This document shows, piece by piece, positions 1 through 11,356 of a stretch of DNA of 64,000 bases. The position numbers and the translations under genes are program-made. The notes under the pieces were generated by a model, which ran no database searches, was not told where the DNA came from, and saw only the letters and a list, made by a program, of their open reading frames with translations. Source of the stretch: Ceratothoa steindachneri (lineage: Eukaryota > Arthropoda > Malacostraca > Isopoda > Cymothoidae); the NCBI GenBank assembly GCA_963969495.1, contig OZ018326.1, forward strand, positions 177,109,056 to 177,173,055, written 5' to 3'. Numbering within the stretch: position 1 is the first letter of the stretch; each line of letters starts with the position of its first letter.

Positions 1-1456
1 ACATTTCTTTGGTACAGAAATAGAGAAGAAGAGTTTCGAAGCCATTTTGTACAGCATTCTTCCAGCACTTTAGTATACTGCGCCAATATTAAACGACTCG
101 TTGAGGCTCTTGTAATTCCCTAAAACTCATTCAAATGGAGACTTTAAATAGATTTCTCTAATAGAAGTTTAAAAACTGTGTTAGTGAATATTGGTAAAAA
201 GATAGCTTCCGTTCCTATAGGCCATTCAATCTAACTTACTGAAAGCTATAAAAAAATGAAAAAATTGCGGATGCAATAAATTACTCTACCCACAATTGAA
301 GGATATGTGGTGACTTAGAGGTAAGATCATTTTACACTTGATATTGAAATTTTCATTTTTAATTGTTAATACTTGTATACACCTTTTGGTCGACTTACAT
401 TTTACAAGAATGTAAATCTGGAAATCATAAGTCATTTTTTACTTATAATTTTTTGTTGAAGTTTGTCCCTATACGTTAATGAATCCTTTTGGGTTAATGT
501 GGAACCTATCTTAATTGAGAAGGTATACAACATAACTCAATAAACTCAAAATAAGATGTACATATATCCAATTAGTTCTAATACAATTATTTAATGCATC
601 GGCATACAGGATATTTCAGTACATATTCATATTCTTATTGTTTTAAGAAATATTACTTTGAATTTGTTTTTAGAAATATTACACTTTGAATTTACATACC
701 CTACTAATTTCTTTTAAGGTAGTGTCTCTTATACTTTAGATGCAAACAGGCTACACGTACCATCCCTGTTTCCTATGCTCAAGGGACAGTGGCGCAGATA
801 GTATGCCTTATGAGAAGAAGGTTTGGCCTCCACGAGAATCATTTAGAATTGGATCAAGCAATGAGATAGATGAACCTTTAGTGCCTCCTCACAAACTACT
901 GTTTCCTCCACTGAATATAAAGCTTGGCATAATGAAAGATTATGACAAAACCCTTAATAAAGAAGGCCAAGCTTTTAAATTTCTCCTTCAAATTTTTCAC
1001 AAATCAGTGACGCTAAGCTCCATGCGGGAATCTTTGGTTGACCTCAGATCACAAACTTGATAAGAGATCAGCAGTTTGAGGCCTCAATGACAGACATAGA
1101 AAGAGATGCCTGGAAAGCTTCTTAAAGCTCTAGTTAACAATTTTCTAGGCAATAAAAGAAGCCCAGAATATGTTGCCTTGGTCAATCAGCTCGTAGCATG
1201 TCTCAAACGTTTGGGAGCTCGAATATCTATATAGATAACCTTTTTACAGTCCCATCTGGATTATTTTCCCGACACATGCGGGGAATACAGTGAAGAACAG
1301 CGGGAAAAATTCCACCATGACATTAAAACAATGGAATTCAGGTGCTCTTTGTGTGACTACTGTTTGTGTTTGAAGTTTGATGCACCAGATGAAAGGCACA
1401 AACGAAAATCATCTTGGAAATTCGAAATATTTACTTTATTTTGTTGCATTCTTTAA
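1..1456 (+). pseudogene. Decayed copy A of an uncharacterised arthropod repeat-protein family
   Basis: The function of this family is unknown. I recognise the hallmarks from memory: a YRNRE..EF start, V-Y-C near 82, W-R-L (136), a GHS block (220-230), ICGDLE (303-320), then HPCFLCSRDSGADS (763-804), LLFPPLNIKLGIMK, NNFLGNKRSPEY, LQSHLDYFPD and EKFHHDI. The first coding block runs in frame from base 1 with stops at about 106, 145 and 232. The frame shifts between 245 and 278, and a W codon has become TGA near 297. The best open stretch is 740-1060. After it the frame shifts again near 1120, a stop follows near 1230, and roughly ten residues are lost after GAATTCAGG. The 5' end lies outside the window. 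A related copy lies at 6700-7720 on the other strand. The decay says pseudogene. Family membership is fairly sure, function is not. Confidence 0.72.
321..739 (+). other. Intron-like interruption of copy A (GTAAG...TTTAG)
   Basis: The coding homology stops exactly at GAG|GTAAGATC and resumes exactly at ACTTTAG|ATGCAAACAGG. The intervening 419 bases are AT-rich, have no similarity to the family and carry a pyrimidine-rich stretch near the 3' end. These are splice-like borders in phase 0. About eight residues expected between the blocks are missing, so this could also be an insertion with a small deletion that happens to end in GT and AG. Copy B at 7.0-7.7 kb shows no comparable interruption at that point. 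Confidence 0.4.
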
Positions 1457-2729
1457 TTTATAGTTCTATTAAAAGGACTATAGTTTACATACGTTTATTC
1501 CTGATTCTATGATATAACAATAATAATACATTATTAGATAGAGAAAGGATTTAAAAATTTTTTTCAGGGAAAATGATGTAATCTCAATGAAAATGGTATA
1601 TGCTGTACTGAAAAAAATCTGACCTGATTGAACAAAAATGCATGCATTTTTGAGCTCAGGAGGTTAGATTCTTTAAGAAACCACAAAGAAATCCTGAGGA
1701 ACATAAAATATTTTTTTAAACGCAGGCCTATGTTATGAGTCATATCTATACTGTGTTCCGTATGTGTTGTAAGAGGCGACTAAAAGTGAAAATGAGTTAC
1801 AGAACATGGAAGATCCCTGCCCCAAGACTATTATCCTGTTATCGCAAACACGTACATTGTGCGCTGATCGAGGCCTACTCCACTTTGTCGGAGTTGTTTG
1901 GAGAAAAAGGAAGGCATCGATTTTTTTTAACTCTACCAATAGAGTTGGGCGGAGGTTTTGTGATCACCGATGTATGTTCTTCTATTTATATATTTCTTTT
2001 AAAAAAATATTTATTAAATGGATTTATTAAAGGGCCGTAGAGGAGGGGCTCTTTTTTTTTAGGCAGATCCAGATCCGGATGCGAATAATGGATTACATTC
2101 ACTTTTATAACATTGCGGAATGGAATATTTTGTGATAATATGCGGAGGTATACGCTCTAGATGGCCGCTAGTTGGCTGCAGCTAACATCTGGCCGTCAGT
2201 CTCTATTCCAAGCACCAATAACTATACATAGTTTTCGCTTTTTCCGCAATGCCTTCAAGACGATGTACGGTTATATATCTTCCAGCCATTATCACGTTTT
2301 AGGACTTTACACCTTTTTTCACATATCTCTCGTTAGAGACTATCTGACGGATACATCCACATTATTATTTTGCCTTAATTCAAAAGAAAACATGTTTATT
2401 TTACAGTTCGGTCGGTTCTCTTTGGATTTTAATAAATTACAAGTGTCGAAAATGCGGCTTTCTTTCAACTTTACATTCCATTATGAGGATATAGAACAAA
2501 AATTAAATTAACACAACTTTTAAATAAACCGCAATGACTCATTACTCAACTTCAAGACGTAGCTTAAGCCAAAGCCTAATAGTCTATGCTGTTAAGAGAC
2601 GTAGCCTAACCTTTGCAAATTTTGTTCTCATTATTTATTATTGTTTCTTAATATGTGCACAAATCACGTCATAAAACTTAAATCAACACAACATTAAAAA
2701 AAAAAAACCGCAAGAATTTATTCCTCAAC

Positions 2730-2784
<55 letters not shown>

Positions 2785-3937
2785 GAGACCCACAGGGCCC
2801 AGTGATCCAGAACTGTGAAATATCACCTACTCATTATGAGGGCAAATCGCACCATTGCGCTGACTGGAATATTTAAAAAATCGCAATGTTCTCTCGCACG
2901 AAAGATTTTAATTTTAAACGCCTCGATTTGTTGAGATTTATTTGGGATGGAAAAGCGAGCTATTAAATATTCAAGGAATTGTACACGGAGTAAATAAAAT
3001 TAATGCAGTTCTCTTAGGAGCCAATTTTAGTACAAGGAAATCGGGCAGTAGAAAGATAATAAAGAGAAACAAACCAGGGCTATTTCCTTAGAAGTATATG
3101 AGTAAAATTAAATTTTGCATTATTTCGCATAGTGAATTTTCTAAAGAAAAATATATCAATATTATTCTACATATAAATATAACGATTTATGTTGAAATTA
3201 GATAAGAGTAACTCTATCGCACCTGTGATGTTACCTTTTTGTTCGATGAATCCGAGTAGATGGTCTGATACATCACACATGGAGACTTCAGCCCCATATA
3301 AAGCAACGCCCGAACAAGTATGTGGGTCTCTGTATGAGTGTAGCGGGGATAGTGAATGTAAAATAATACCAAACACATGAGGTCGGAAAAGTGTACCTGA
3401 AGCAAGCGCATATCCATAGACATAAAGTCTGAGAGAAAAACAGGAAAAATTTAAGGTTATTTAGGGTTCAATAGGTCGAGCTGTCCGGTAAAAGTAGTTA
3501 AAATCAAAGTATTTCACAGTAATCACGTTTAATGAGAATTGCGTGCCCTCCTTAGCGTAACATTAGCTCTCTTCTCTAGATTTTCATGTATTTTGAAATT
3601 TTCCATTTAGGCAAATAAGATGATGTAAGGAAACAGACAAATGATTTGTTTTATTCTTAAAAATTGGGCAAACAACCAATGAGGCCACATCAACCTGAAG
3701 TATTCGAAAGTATACTGGATGAAAAACTGGTGAACTTATAGTAAGTTCAAATTTGCGGAAGAAGGCACAAATGAGTGAATTACCCACGACTTTGAGATTG
3801 CGTTCAATCGAAAAGGAGTATAGTAAATCTAATTAAATTTAAAGCCTTTTGATTGGGAATGGTGCCATTACAAGTATAATGAGTAGATTCCATTTTCAGT
3901 GCAATCTATCAGATTGCATTCGATAGAAGTATTCAAG
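1457..3937. other. No recognisable gene
   Basis: AT-rich sequence with short open stretches (for example 1735-2040 and 2161-2511) that show no family motif I know. The only clear structure is a TA microsatellite at 2733-2782. Some of this may be transposon sequence too decayed to recognise. Confidence 0.5.
2733..2782. repeat. (TA)n microsatellite
   Basis: Uninterrupted alternating TA of about 50 bp. Confidence 0.97.
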
Positions 3938-4150
3938 CAGCTCTTTTATTCTTGTTTTACTCTTCTCAATTAAGTTCTTTTATTATTGTTTTACTTTTTT
4001 ATATTCAGCTCTTTTATTATAATTTCGCTATTCATCATTAATTCTTGTATTAATTATTTGTTTGCTATTCTTAATAAAGCTCTTTTATTAATGTTTTTAT
4101 TCTTCTTAATTCAGCACTCTTATTATCTTTTTGCTTTTCTTACTTAATGT
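3938..4150. repeat. Degenerate ~35-bp AT-rich minisatellite, about six units
   Basis: The core CAGCTCTTTTATTATTG recurs in diverged form near 3938, 3972, 4006, 4041, 4077 and 4114, giving intervals of 34-37 bp. The units are T-rich on this strand and heavily mutated. No coding meaning is visible. Confidence 0.65.
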
Positions 4151-6699
4151 TTGCTAAGACGTTTTATTACTTTACAAATAAATTATTAGCGTCAGTATAT
4201 TCTCTTTCATGCCTTTACTTACGCTCTATTCGATAGATGCGCCATAAATCTTGCACGACTTCAGAAATATAGATTGAAAGAGTACATCGAATAATGGGTT
4301 AATATTTATAATAAATCATTATAATGTCTTTAGGAATCACCCAATGTTATTATTCAAAATATATTTTATTAATTAATCAAGATATGATTAGAAACTTTGT
4401 AATTTAAATGCTTTAACCTTTAATTGGGGCCTTTTCTCTCCCTCACTGTTGTTTGGGTCGAGTTTAGGAGGTGTTTCTCACCCCATCCTACATTGTTTAA
4501 AGATCCTGCAATAGTTTCATCACTTTTTCCAGCCATATGCGGTTCTTGTGTGCACGTTTCTTTATTAGATTTACATGTGGGCTATCAGAAGTAATATCTA
4601 ATTTAAAAAGTGAAAACCACATTGGATGATTTAGTATGAAAATGTTTAGAAAATAAAGGGTTCGCTAAGAGAAGATTGACATAAGGAGAGGTGAGACTTG
4701 AACACGACTCGAAGCCTCTAGAAAGAACATATAGTATGATCGTGTTTCTCAACGAAAGCAGGTTCCTAAACAAGATGGGCGACTAGGAGGAAAAAGATGA
4801 CTGTAAAAGATTGCGTGCTTTTATTGACCCAATACCAGCAGTTTGCCACTTCCATTACAGATCTCTCCTCTTAACATACTTTCCGCGTGTAAAGGACTCG
4901 TTGCTTTTGCGCTTCTAACTAGAGGAATATCTCCTGTTTGATTTTCCTTTTTCTTGCTTCAATTTCCTTTTCCTCTCCTTTACTATTTTTATATTACTTT
5001 TATTAGTCTCATTTTCCCTTACTCTGCCTGCCGCACGTTCCCTTTACTTAACACCCTCAATTGTCAGAAGAAATACAGAATATATGTCATGGCAGAAGCA
5101 AAAATACCAAACTCAATTGATGAATAAAAATATAATTTTATTCAAGAGAAATGGAATAAAACACAACTTCCATTTTTATTTCCATTCTCTTGAATAAGGA
5201 AACAAAATCTTCAATTCAAGACAGAAGGTTGTTTGAATGACATACTAAAGGAGAAAATTTGAAAAAAGATTTTGAATAATAAAAAGGTGTGAAAGGAAAA
5301 TACAGGGAAAGACAAGAAATCCAAATAACTAAAGCTGGGCAGTAGAATTTCTATTGTAAATAGTAGTACGTAAATGAAGAATGCAGTGAAAGCTTTGGAG
5401 TGCCGGAAAGATGTTTGATTTGCAGAGAAAAAAAAACTTTACTCTTTTCAAAGGGAAAATTCCTCAGAGACCTACAAGTAAATGACTACATAAATTTTTA
5501 TTTAGAATTTTTCATGTCCCAACGAAAATATTTTTAGTTTTCGATCTATATATTTTAGTTCTGTTTTCGAAGAAGAAACAAACGGGTCACATTATATATG
5601 TTGTTTCTAAATTTACAGAGATATAAATTAAATTTATGTATTGAGTAATTCCGGCCGTGGCTCAGGTTTAGTTATAGTTCTCTTGAATGTACTCTGAATG
5701 TTTATGAAGAAATTTGCTAGTAATGAGGTGAGGTAAGGTTAGGTTAGGTGTGTTTAGCCTTATTTGAAAGCTGTGAGTTGTTTAACGTGCGACTAAGGTT
5801 AGATTAGGTTGTTAGGATGTTACTTTTATTTGATTGTTATGGTTTCCTTTGCTTTAAACGTAGGTTAGTTTAAATTCCTTAGCTGTGTTTTTTAGGAATG
5901 TCAGATGTTTGAGGTGTGTCGAAGGTTAGGTCATGTTTCATAGGTTTGTTGGTTTTATCTGACATATGATGAGGCTTTTGGTTAGGATTGTTGTTTTACT
6001 TTGATGATTATAGGTTGTTTGTTATTTTAGGCGTATTAGGTAGGGTATTTGATTATTTGGTTATATTTAATCGTTTTGAGTTTTTTGTTCCGTTGCGAAT
6101 ATTGGGTGTGTTGAATTGAGTTGGTTTGTTTCATTAGACTATTAGGAGGTGGTTGTTCTGCTATGATTTTCAGGTAGATTGGTTGAGCTTTTTGAATTGT
6201 AAGAATATTTATTATGTTTTACATTAGCTAGTTACAATTAGAATTCACCAAGCAAGACCATTTGCTGTGCCTACATAAATTTTAGAAAAGTTAATTTTGT
6301 CGTGACTTTTATATATTCACTCCACCCAAAATGATTCAGCGGTGGAATATATTTTTATATCTTTCAGCAACCTCATTTTATTTCCTCTAGACGTCGAAAA
6401 CACTACGCAACAACTTTTACATTTTGTTTGTTACAGACATGTCAATGGGTGTTTCTAATTAGTTCCAGGAGGATAAATCCTAATTTGAAAACCAAAATTA
6501 TCTATCAGGTCTAGATTTTGTGTAATGACCCACCCCTTTCGTTATTTGTCCTGATTAATAAATAAAAAAATCTTTTTATTTTGTAATTTTTTTGTTGTCT
6601 GGCTTAGGAAAGACAGTGTTTATCACTAACGAAGTTATCCCCCCCCCCTCCCTACGAAGTTATAAAGATTTAATTTTATTGATTAAGTATGTTATGCAC
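4151..6699. other. No recognisable gene; includes a GGTTAG-rich stretch
   Basis: AT-rich sequence without recognisable coding similarity. The stretch 5726-6180 is described separately. A short C-tract lies at about 6641-6655. Confidence 0.5.
5726..6180 (+). repeat. Degenerate GGTTAG/TTAGG-rich stretch
   Basis: The segment has strong G-over-C bias and many scattered GGTTAG or TTAGG words, clearest as AAGGTTAGGTTAGGT near 5736. Spacing quickly becomes irregular. TTAGG is the usual arthropod telomere repeat, so this could be a decayed interstitial telomeric tract, but a simple G/T-rich low-complexity region explains it too. Confidence 0.35.
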
Positions 6700-7720
6700 T
6701 TAAAGTTTAAAGAAACTTTTCTGTAGCCTTCTCGTTTTTCTTTTGTGAGACATCAAAGTTTGTTTTTGTAAAGACCAGGAATAATCCCCCATTATATTTA
6801 GATTAAATTTTCCCTTGGTACCTCGTCTGTATAACCGAAATTCTTTGATGAAAACGTTCACTATTTTCATCACTAACCGATCCCAGATTTTCAGGAAAAA
6901 AATATAGATGAGAATGCCGAAAATGCATTTTAAGACATTCTACATCCTATCTTTTCCCTAGGATTCCAGCATATTGTTTATTATTTCTCGGTAATTGGGA
7001 ATTTACAATTGCCGAGAAAGTTTTAAGTGACTTACATAAAGAATGACCATGCTTGGCGTTCATTTTCTTTAAGACACAAAGTGAAGGAATCATCAGAGAC
7101 AACTCTGCAAATTTGTGGTCCAGTGAAAACTCCAGCTTCCATTTTTGCATCAGTTAATGATCCTTTGAATGTGTTTTTTAAATATTGAAATCCCTCACTT
7201 CTTTGATCCATACCCTTGACAAAATGTTTCAGTTAACCCTAATTTAATGTAAAGAGGGGGAAGATGAACTTTTTGGGGATCTACTAGAGCATCATGCTTA
7301 ACATTATGTTTGCCAACAATGTGTTCTTCTCAGGGTGGCCATTATCGCTCTTTATAGTAATTTTTATTATCTCTGCTACCCATAGACATAAAAGCAAATG
7401 TACTATCTGTATCTCACCTCTAACCCAAGTAGAAGTGATGCAAGTTTCGAATCACAAGAGATGCTCCAGTTATGATGCTCTTTGTACTTAATAAGTTTCA
7501 GCAATAGTTGCATTGATGAATATGTTTCTTGAAGACCTCTAGCATGAGCTACAGAAATTGCAGCTTACCTTACTAGAGTCAATGAAAATTCCTCACTCGT
7601 TAGGATCATAGTCAGAACCGACTTCCTGCATCAAGCCAGTAATATTTTTGCAGTAACAATCAGTATTTTCTTGTGAATTAATTTTTTCATAACTTCTGGT
7701 GACGATCTCGAAAGAAATAC
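6700..7720 (-). pseudogene. Decayed copy B of the same uncharacterised repeat-protein family
   Basis: Read on the minus strand this follows the same order of blocks as copy A: YCKNITGLMQEV (about 7650-7620), FIDSSK, LQETYSSMQLLL, a HNWSISCD..LASLLLG block, a GVFTGPQI block, NFLGNCK, ENLGSVSDENSERFHQ, RYQGKFNLNIMGDYSWSL and a terminal KRKTRR tail with stop at 6700. The CFLC block survives only as a degraded ICFYVYG. Several frameshifts and stops break it. It keeps the RYQG...DYSW segment that copy A has lost. Copies A and B are diverged, so they are separate old insertions or duplicates and not a recent inverted duplication. Confidence 0.7.
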
Positions 7721-7920
7721 TAACTTGAGTAAACAAACGATACACAATGTGAGATCCTTATCCTAAGGTTCTTATCAAAGCAAAATTTCGATAAATATCT
7801 TATCTTCATTACCAGTTATCAGTAGCAAAAAAGTTATCAAAAATAGTATGTATTAATCTGAAAAATCTGAAAAAAACAGTAATTAGAATTCAATGATATT
7901 TGAGCTTCAATATATTCTAC

Positions 7921-7924
<4 letters not shown>

Positions 7925-8017
<93 letters not shown>

Positions 8018-8062
8018 TAAATATATATTATTGATTAATATATATTATTATATATATATATA
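7925..8062. repeat. Long TA microsatellite with interrupted tail
   Basis: About 75 bp of pure TA, followed to 8062 by shorter TA runs broken by AAATA and ATTGATTA. Apparent IYIY-repeat reading frames here are artefacts of the dinucleotide. Confidence 0.95.
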
Positions 8063-9363
8063 TGATTTATATATTTTAAATATATTAAAATTTGCATATT
8101 GGTACAATATTGAGCAAAAAGGTGAAAAATTCAAATTACACAAAAATAGACGTTATATGCAAATTCGAAAGACAAATCTGTAATCAGCGCATAGATATCA
8201 CCTAGAATCACCTATTTTCTGCTCTGTAATAAAATTTCTGTTCCCTAGTGAAATGAATAATTCGAAAAAGGGATGGAAACAATACTTTTTCCTTCATAAA
8301 CTTTTACTTTTGTATCTATCCAGGTGGAAAATATAATATTAACTCTTCCAGTAAAATATACATTGGATGAATCCATTTCTAAATCTTTCAGCCACTTCTG
8401 TAAGCGTAGAGAAATTATATAAGGGGTCAAATTTCTTTTCACATCACATGGGCAAATTTAAGGGCAAAGAAAATTTTAAGAAAATAAAAGGACGTAATAG
8501 AAACCAGAGCTCAACGACCGAATTTGAGACAGACCACTACCTAACTAAAATATATAAAATAACCCGAAAATATCTACAAAAATACTATAGTTAAATAGAA
8601 CTAAACCTTAATAATTAAAAATAAAAACATGGAAGATATAAATAAACAAATTGGATACTCCCATATCGAGCATTTCGGCTATGAAAAGCAGCTGAAAATA
8701 CATGATTCGGAATCACCAGGCTCAAAACAAGGCCGACGAGGAATGACATACGAATGTTTAAAGATAACATATTGAGTCGCATGGAAGAGAAAAATTGAAT
8801 TATTTAGATCTAGACAGGAAATCATTCACTAAATTGTTATGCCAAGATATACGTAACAAAAGAAATATTAGCGAAATTCATGCTAGTCCTTCCTCCTCTG
8901 CGACAAAAAACTTTCCCTCTCTCAACTTGTATTGGTAGTAGCGGCTATCCTCATTCACTCTTTCCTTGATGAGATACTCTAACATTCCCTTATCCCTAGT
9001 TATGGACCTCATTGAATTTCAATGATCTGTTGTTAATGAGGGTCTGAGTCTCGTTTTGTTTTAGAAAGTTTTGAGTGAGGTTTTCGAGATGCCCTGCACA
9101 CTCATACCTGGACTCATCCAACTCTTTCCTATCCTCTTTACCGTTCTCGCAGTGAATCAACAAATATTTAAAGGGTTACATTTATATATGGAAGTGCTTC
9201 CTTCACAGGCGATGCACAATCATTATACTATGATAAGAAAAAGAGAGAAACAACTTCAGAACACACGCATGCGTAAGCAGAGTTGCCAACGAAGAACTAA
9301 TCTCACTGCACTTTCTTGATGATATGATATTACATTTCGATAGTATCTGAGGAGGATAGATAA
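8063..9363. other. No recognisable gene
   Basis: Short open stretches near 8367-8594 and 9071-9319 carry no motif I recognise. No RNA gene or clear repeat was seen. Confidence 0.5.
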
Positions 9364-9525
9364 ATGGCGAAAACAAGTGAATTTATCGTGGCAGAAAGAA
9401 GTAAGTTATACATTATGCACGACGAAGGGCCCAGCTCTCTACTAATCAGCCAGATGTTCAGCAGATCATATTCTGCTATTTCAAAAGTATTTAAGACGAT
9501 CTAAGAGAGTGGAAACATACAAGAT
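9364..9525 (+). pseudogene. Tc1-like transposase, N-terminal part, cut by the Gypsy insertion
   Basis: Starting at ATG 9364 the frame reads MAKTSEFIVAERSKLY and continues through a helix-turn-helix-like segment to ESGNIQD at 9525. This is the usual start of a Tc1/mariner-superfamily transposase: a paired-like DNA-binding HTH that contacts the terminal inverted repeats. One stop interrupts it near 9502. Its last five bases, AAGAT, are the Gypsy target duplication. The frame resumes after the element at 19574 without shift. The catalytic DDE/D domain is not recognisable on either side. Confidence 0.6.
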
Positions 9526-10989
9526 TGTGATAGAACGAGTTAATTTCAACTCCTATCCCATATTATTAAAAACCACGATGCTGCCCACGTGCATCTTCGA
9601 TTCGAGGCTTGGAGTCTTATCTCAGCTACCGGATGCCAATGTTTAAACAAGGAGGTTATTGTTCCCTCCCGTTCGCCCCCATACGCCAACCTCGCCAGAT
9701 CGAGTGAGGCTTATGAACAGATAAGGCATTTTTCTCCGGCCCGGCTGTGCGTTCCCTCCAAGCTTTCACTCCATTTTCCCCCACGCCAAGGAGATGTCCT
9801 GGCTATTTATATGGAAACTTTACCACTAAGAGCAGATTGGAGATCCAGATTTTCGTCGTGAAACATCACCTCGACCCTCTCTCCCTTTGTGCGCCAAGGG
9901 ACCTCGACCTCGAGATTCACCATCACTTGTCCAGAAGGAGGACAATATTCCTTGAGTGCCAAAGGTTCGAGCCTTTCCGACGCCAAGTCCCAAGGCTTCC
10001 CCCCCCCCCCCTGTTGTTCAAGGAGAACAGCATTAGAACAGCCATTGTTCGTTTTGAGCCCTTCGCCAAGAAACGGTTTTCATCCCCCCCCCCCCCCTGT
10101 TGTTCAAGGAGAACAGCATTAGAACAGCCATTGTTCGTTTTGAGCCCTTCGCCAAGAAACGGTTCTCACCCCTCTGTTGTTCAAAGGAGAACAACATTAG
10201 AACAGCCATTATTCTTGAGCCCGTAGACAAGAGACGGTTCTCATCCCCCCTCCCCCTTTGTTCAGAAGAGAACAACCTAGAACAGCCATTGTTCGTTTTG
10301 AGCCCTTCGCCAAGAAACGGTTCTCATCCCCCCCTGTTGTTCAAAGGAGAACAACATTAGAACAGCCATTGTTCTTGAGCCCGTAGACAAGAGACGGTTC
10401 TCATTCCCCCCTTTGTTCAGAAGAGAACAAAGTAGAACAGCCATTGTTCTTCAAGCCGTTCGTCGAGTAACGGTTCTCCTTTCCAAGACGCCTCGTCAGG
10501 ATCCTTTTATCTCCCCCCTTCGGCTGGAACTCGCCAGCGGACCGAATATTCCTTCAAGTACCTTCCACTGCACCCTAATGAAAAGTTACGTAAGCCAAAC
10601 GTCACCTTTTGAGTATTGATCCCTTTTGTCAATTCTATCCTGTGCTTTAAATTGTTTATCGAACCATCCCATCTCTTTAACTCTATATTTGTTTTACCTT
10701 TTTTTAATCCTTTAAATCCCCGGATTAGCCCGAGTCTCTACGACCCTTTCCATTCTGTTTATTTCAATATTTTCCGTTTTTGTGTATGATTGATAGTTAT
10801 TATTAATAAAACTCTATTTTATTAATGATAGCCATACTATTATCCTTGAGCTCAGTTCCACTTCTTAAGCATTTTGAAGATACATAATATCGGCCGCCAG
10901 ACAGTAAACGCACTCTAAAGATAATTAAGGAAGTTCCCTCAACGAATAGTGTTGTAATATATGGTATCGTCGGGAATCATTCTACGACA
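9526..10989 (+). repeat. LTR1 (5' LTR of the array)
   Basis: 1464 bp, TGT...ACA ends. The 5' half has its own markers, for example GAGTCTTA, CATACGCCAAC and GAGTGAGGC. The 3' half shares TTTTGAGTATTG, GTCTCTACG and AGTGTTGTAATA with LTR2. It holds six minisatellite units. A TTATTAATAAAACTC stretch near 10800 could serve as a polyadenylation signal region. No TATA box could be assigned with confidence. Confidence 0.92.
10010..10490 (+). repeat. LTR minisatellite, six units of ~75-85 bp
   Basis: Units begin near 10013, 10097, 10171, 10257, 10334 and 10411 and are separated by C-runs. Two main unit types alternate: one with GTTCGTTTTGAGCCCTTCGCC, one with TTCTTGAGCCCGTAGACAAG; the last unit is a variant. 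Each unit contains the hairpin TGTTGTTC-N6-GAACAACA or a close variant, followed by AGAACA-GCCAT-TGTTC. LTR2 has four units (from about 14384) and LTR3 six (from about 18597). The unit count explains the LTR length differences. Confidence 0.85.
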
Positions 10990-11012
10990 TATATATATAT
11001 ACTATTTAAATT

Positions 11013-11032
11013 TGGTATCAGGTGTGTAAGGT
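11013..11032 (+). other. Candidate tRNA primer binding site, internal region 1
   Basis: TGGTATCAGGTGTGTAAGG starts with the TGG complementary to a tRNA CCA end and sits 23 bp after the LTR, behind a TA tract. A related GTGATCAGGTGTGTCAGG follows the LTR at 54.87 kb. The 23-bp offset is unusual, and no matching tRNA was verified. Confidence 0.4.
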
Positions 11033-11356
11033 TTAACGCTATATCTTTGCAAACACTGGTCTCAGTCGAGTAAAGCATAGTGTTATTCGTTATAACAATA
11101 GAATATATTAGTTCCCTTTTGTTTTAACGATTGCTATCCCCTCTTTTTTTTAAACTTAAGAAGCTGGAGTAGCTCAAGGAACGGTTATAATAATTTGTTT
11201 GTGTTTTTTTTTGTGATTTTATTCAGTGGTTATTTAGATTGAGAAACCAAGTACAAATAGTTCAGTGCCCATATTTAGGTAGGCTAATTCTATAGAGGCA
11301 TAATTCTTGTTGCGAGGAATTTTAGTTGGTTGACTAGTGCGCCCCCAAGTGCAAAG

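Noticed and set aside
7893..8183. Open frames with long Ile-Tyr repeats (also at 50.9-51.2, 52.6 and 54.9-55.1 kb)
   Set aside because: Pure translation of TA microsatellites.
10010..10490. Steroid-receptor response elements in the LTR
   Set aside because: The half-sites match AGAACA, but the inverted spacing is 5 and not 3, so the functional label is unsupported. Only the palindromic array is reported.
9589..10619. Several overlapping open frames in the LTRs (also 14122-14830 and 18335-19407)
   Set aside because: They are products of the C-run and GAACA/TGTTC minisatellite, change with unit number between LTRs, and show no protein family.
11330..11356. A start nine codons upstream of ATG 11357
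   Set aside because: The codon at 11330 is TTG. A non-ATG start has no support here, and ATG 11357 has a reasonable context.
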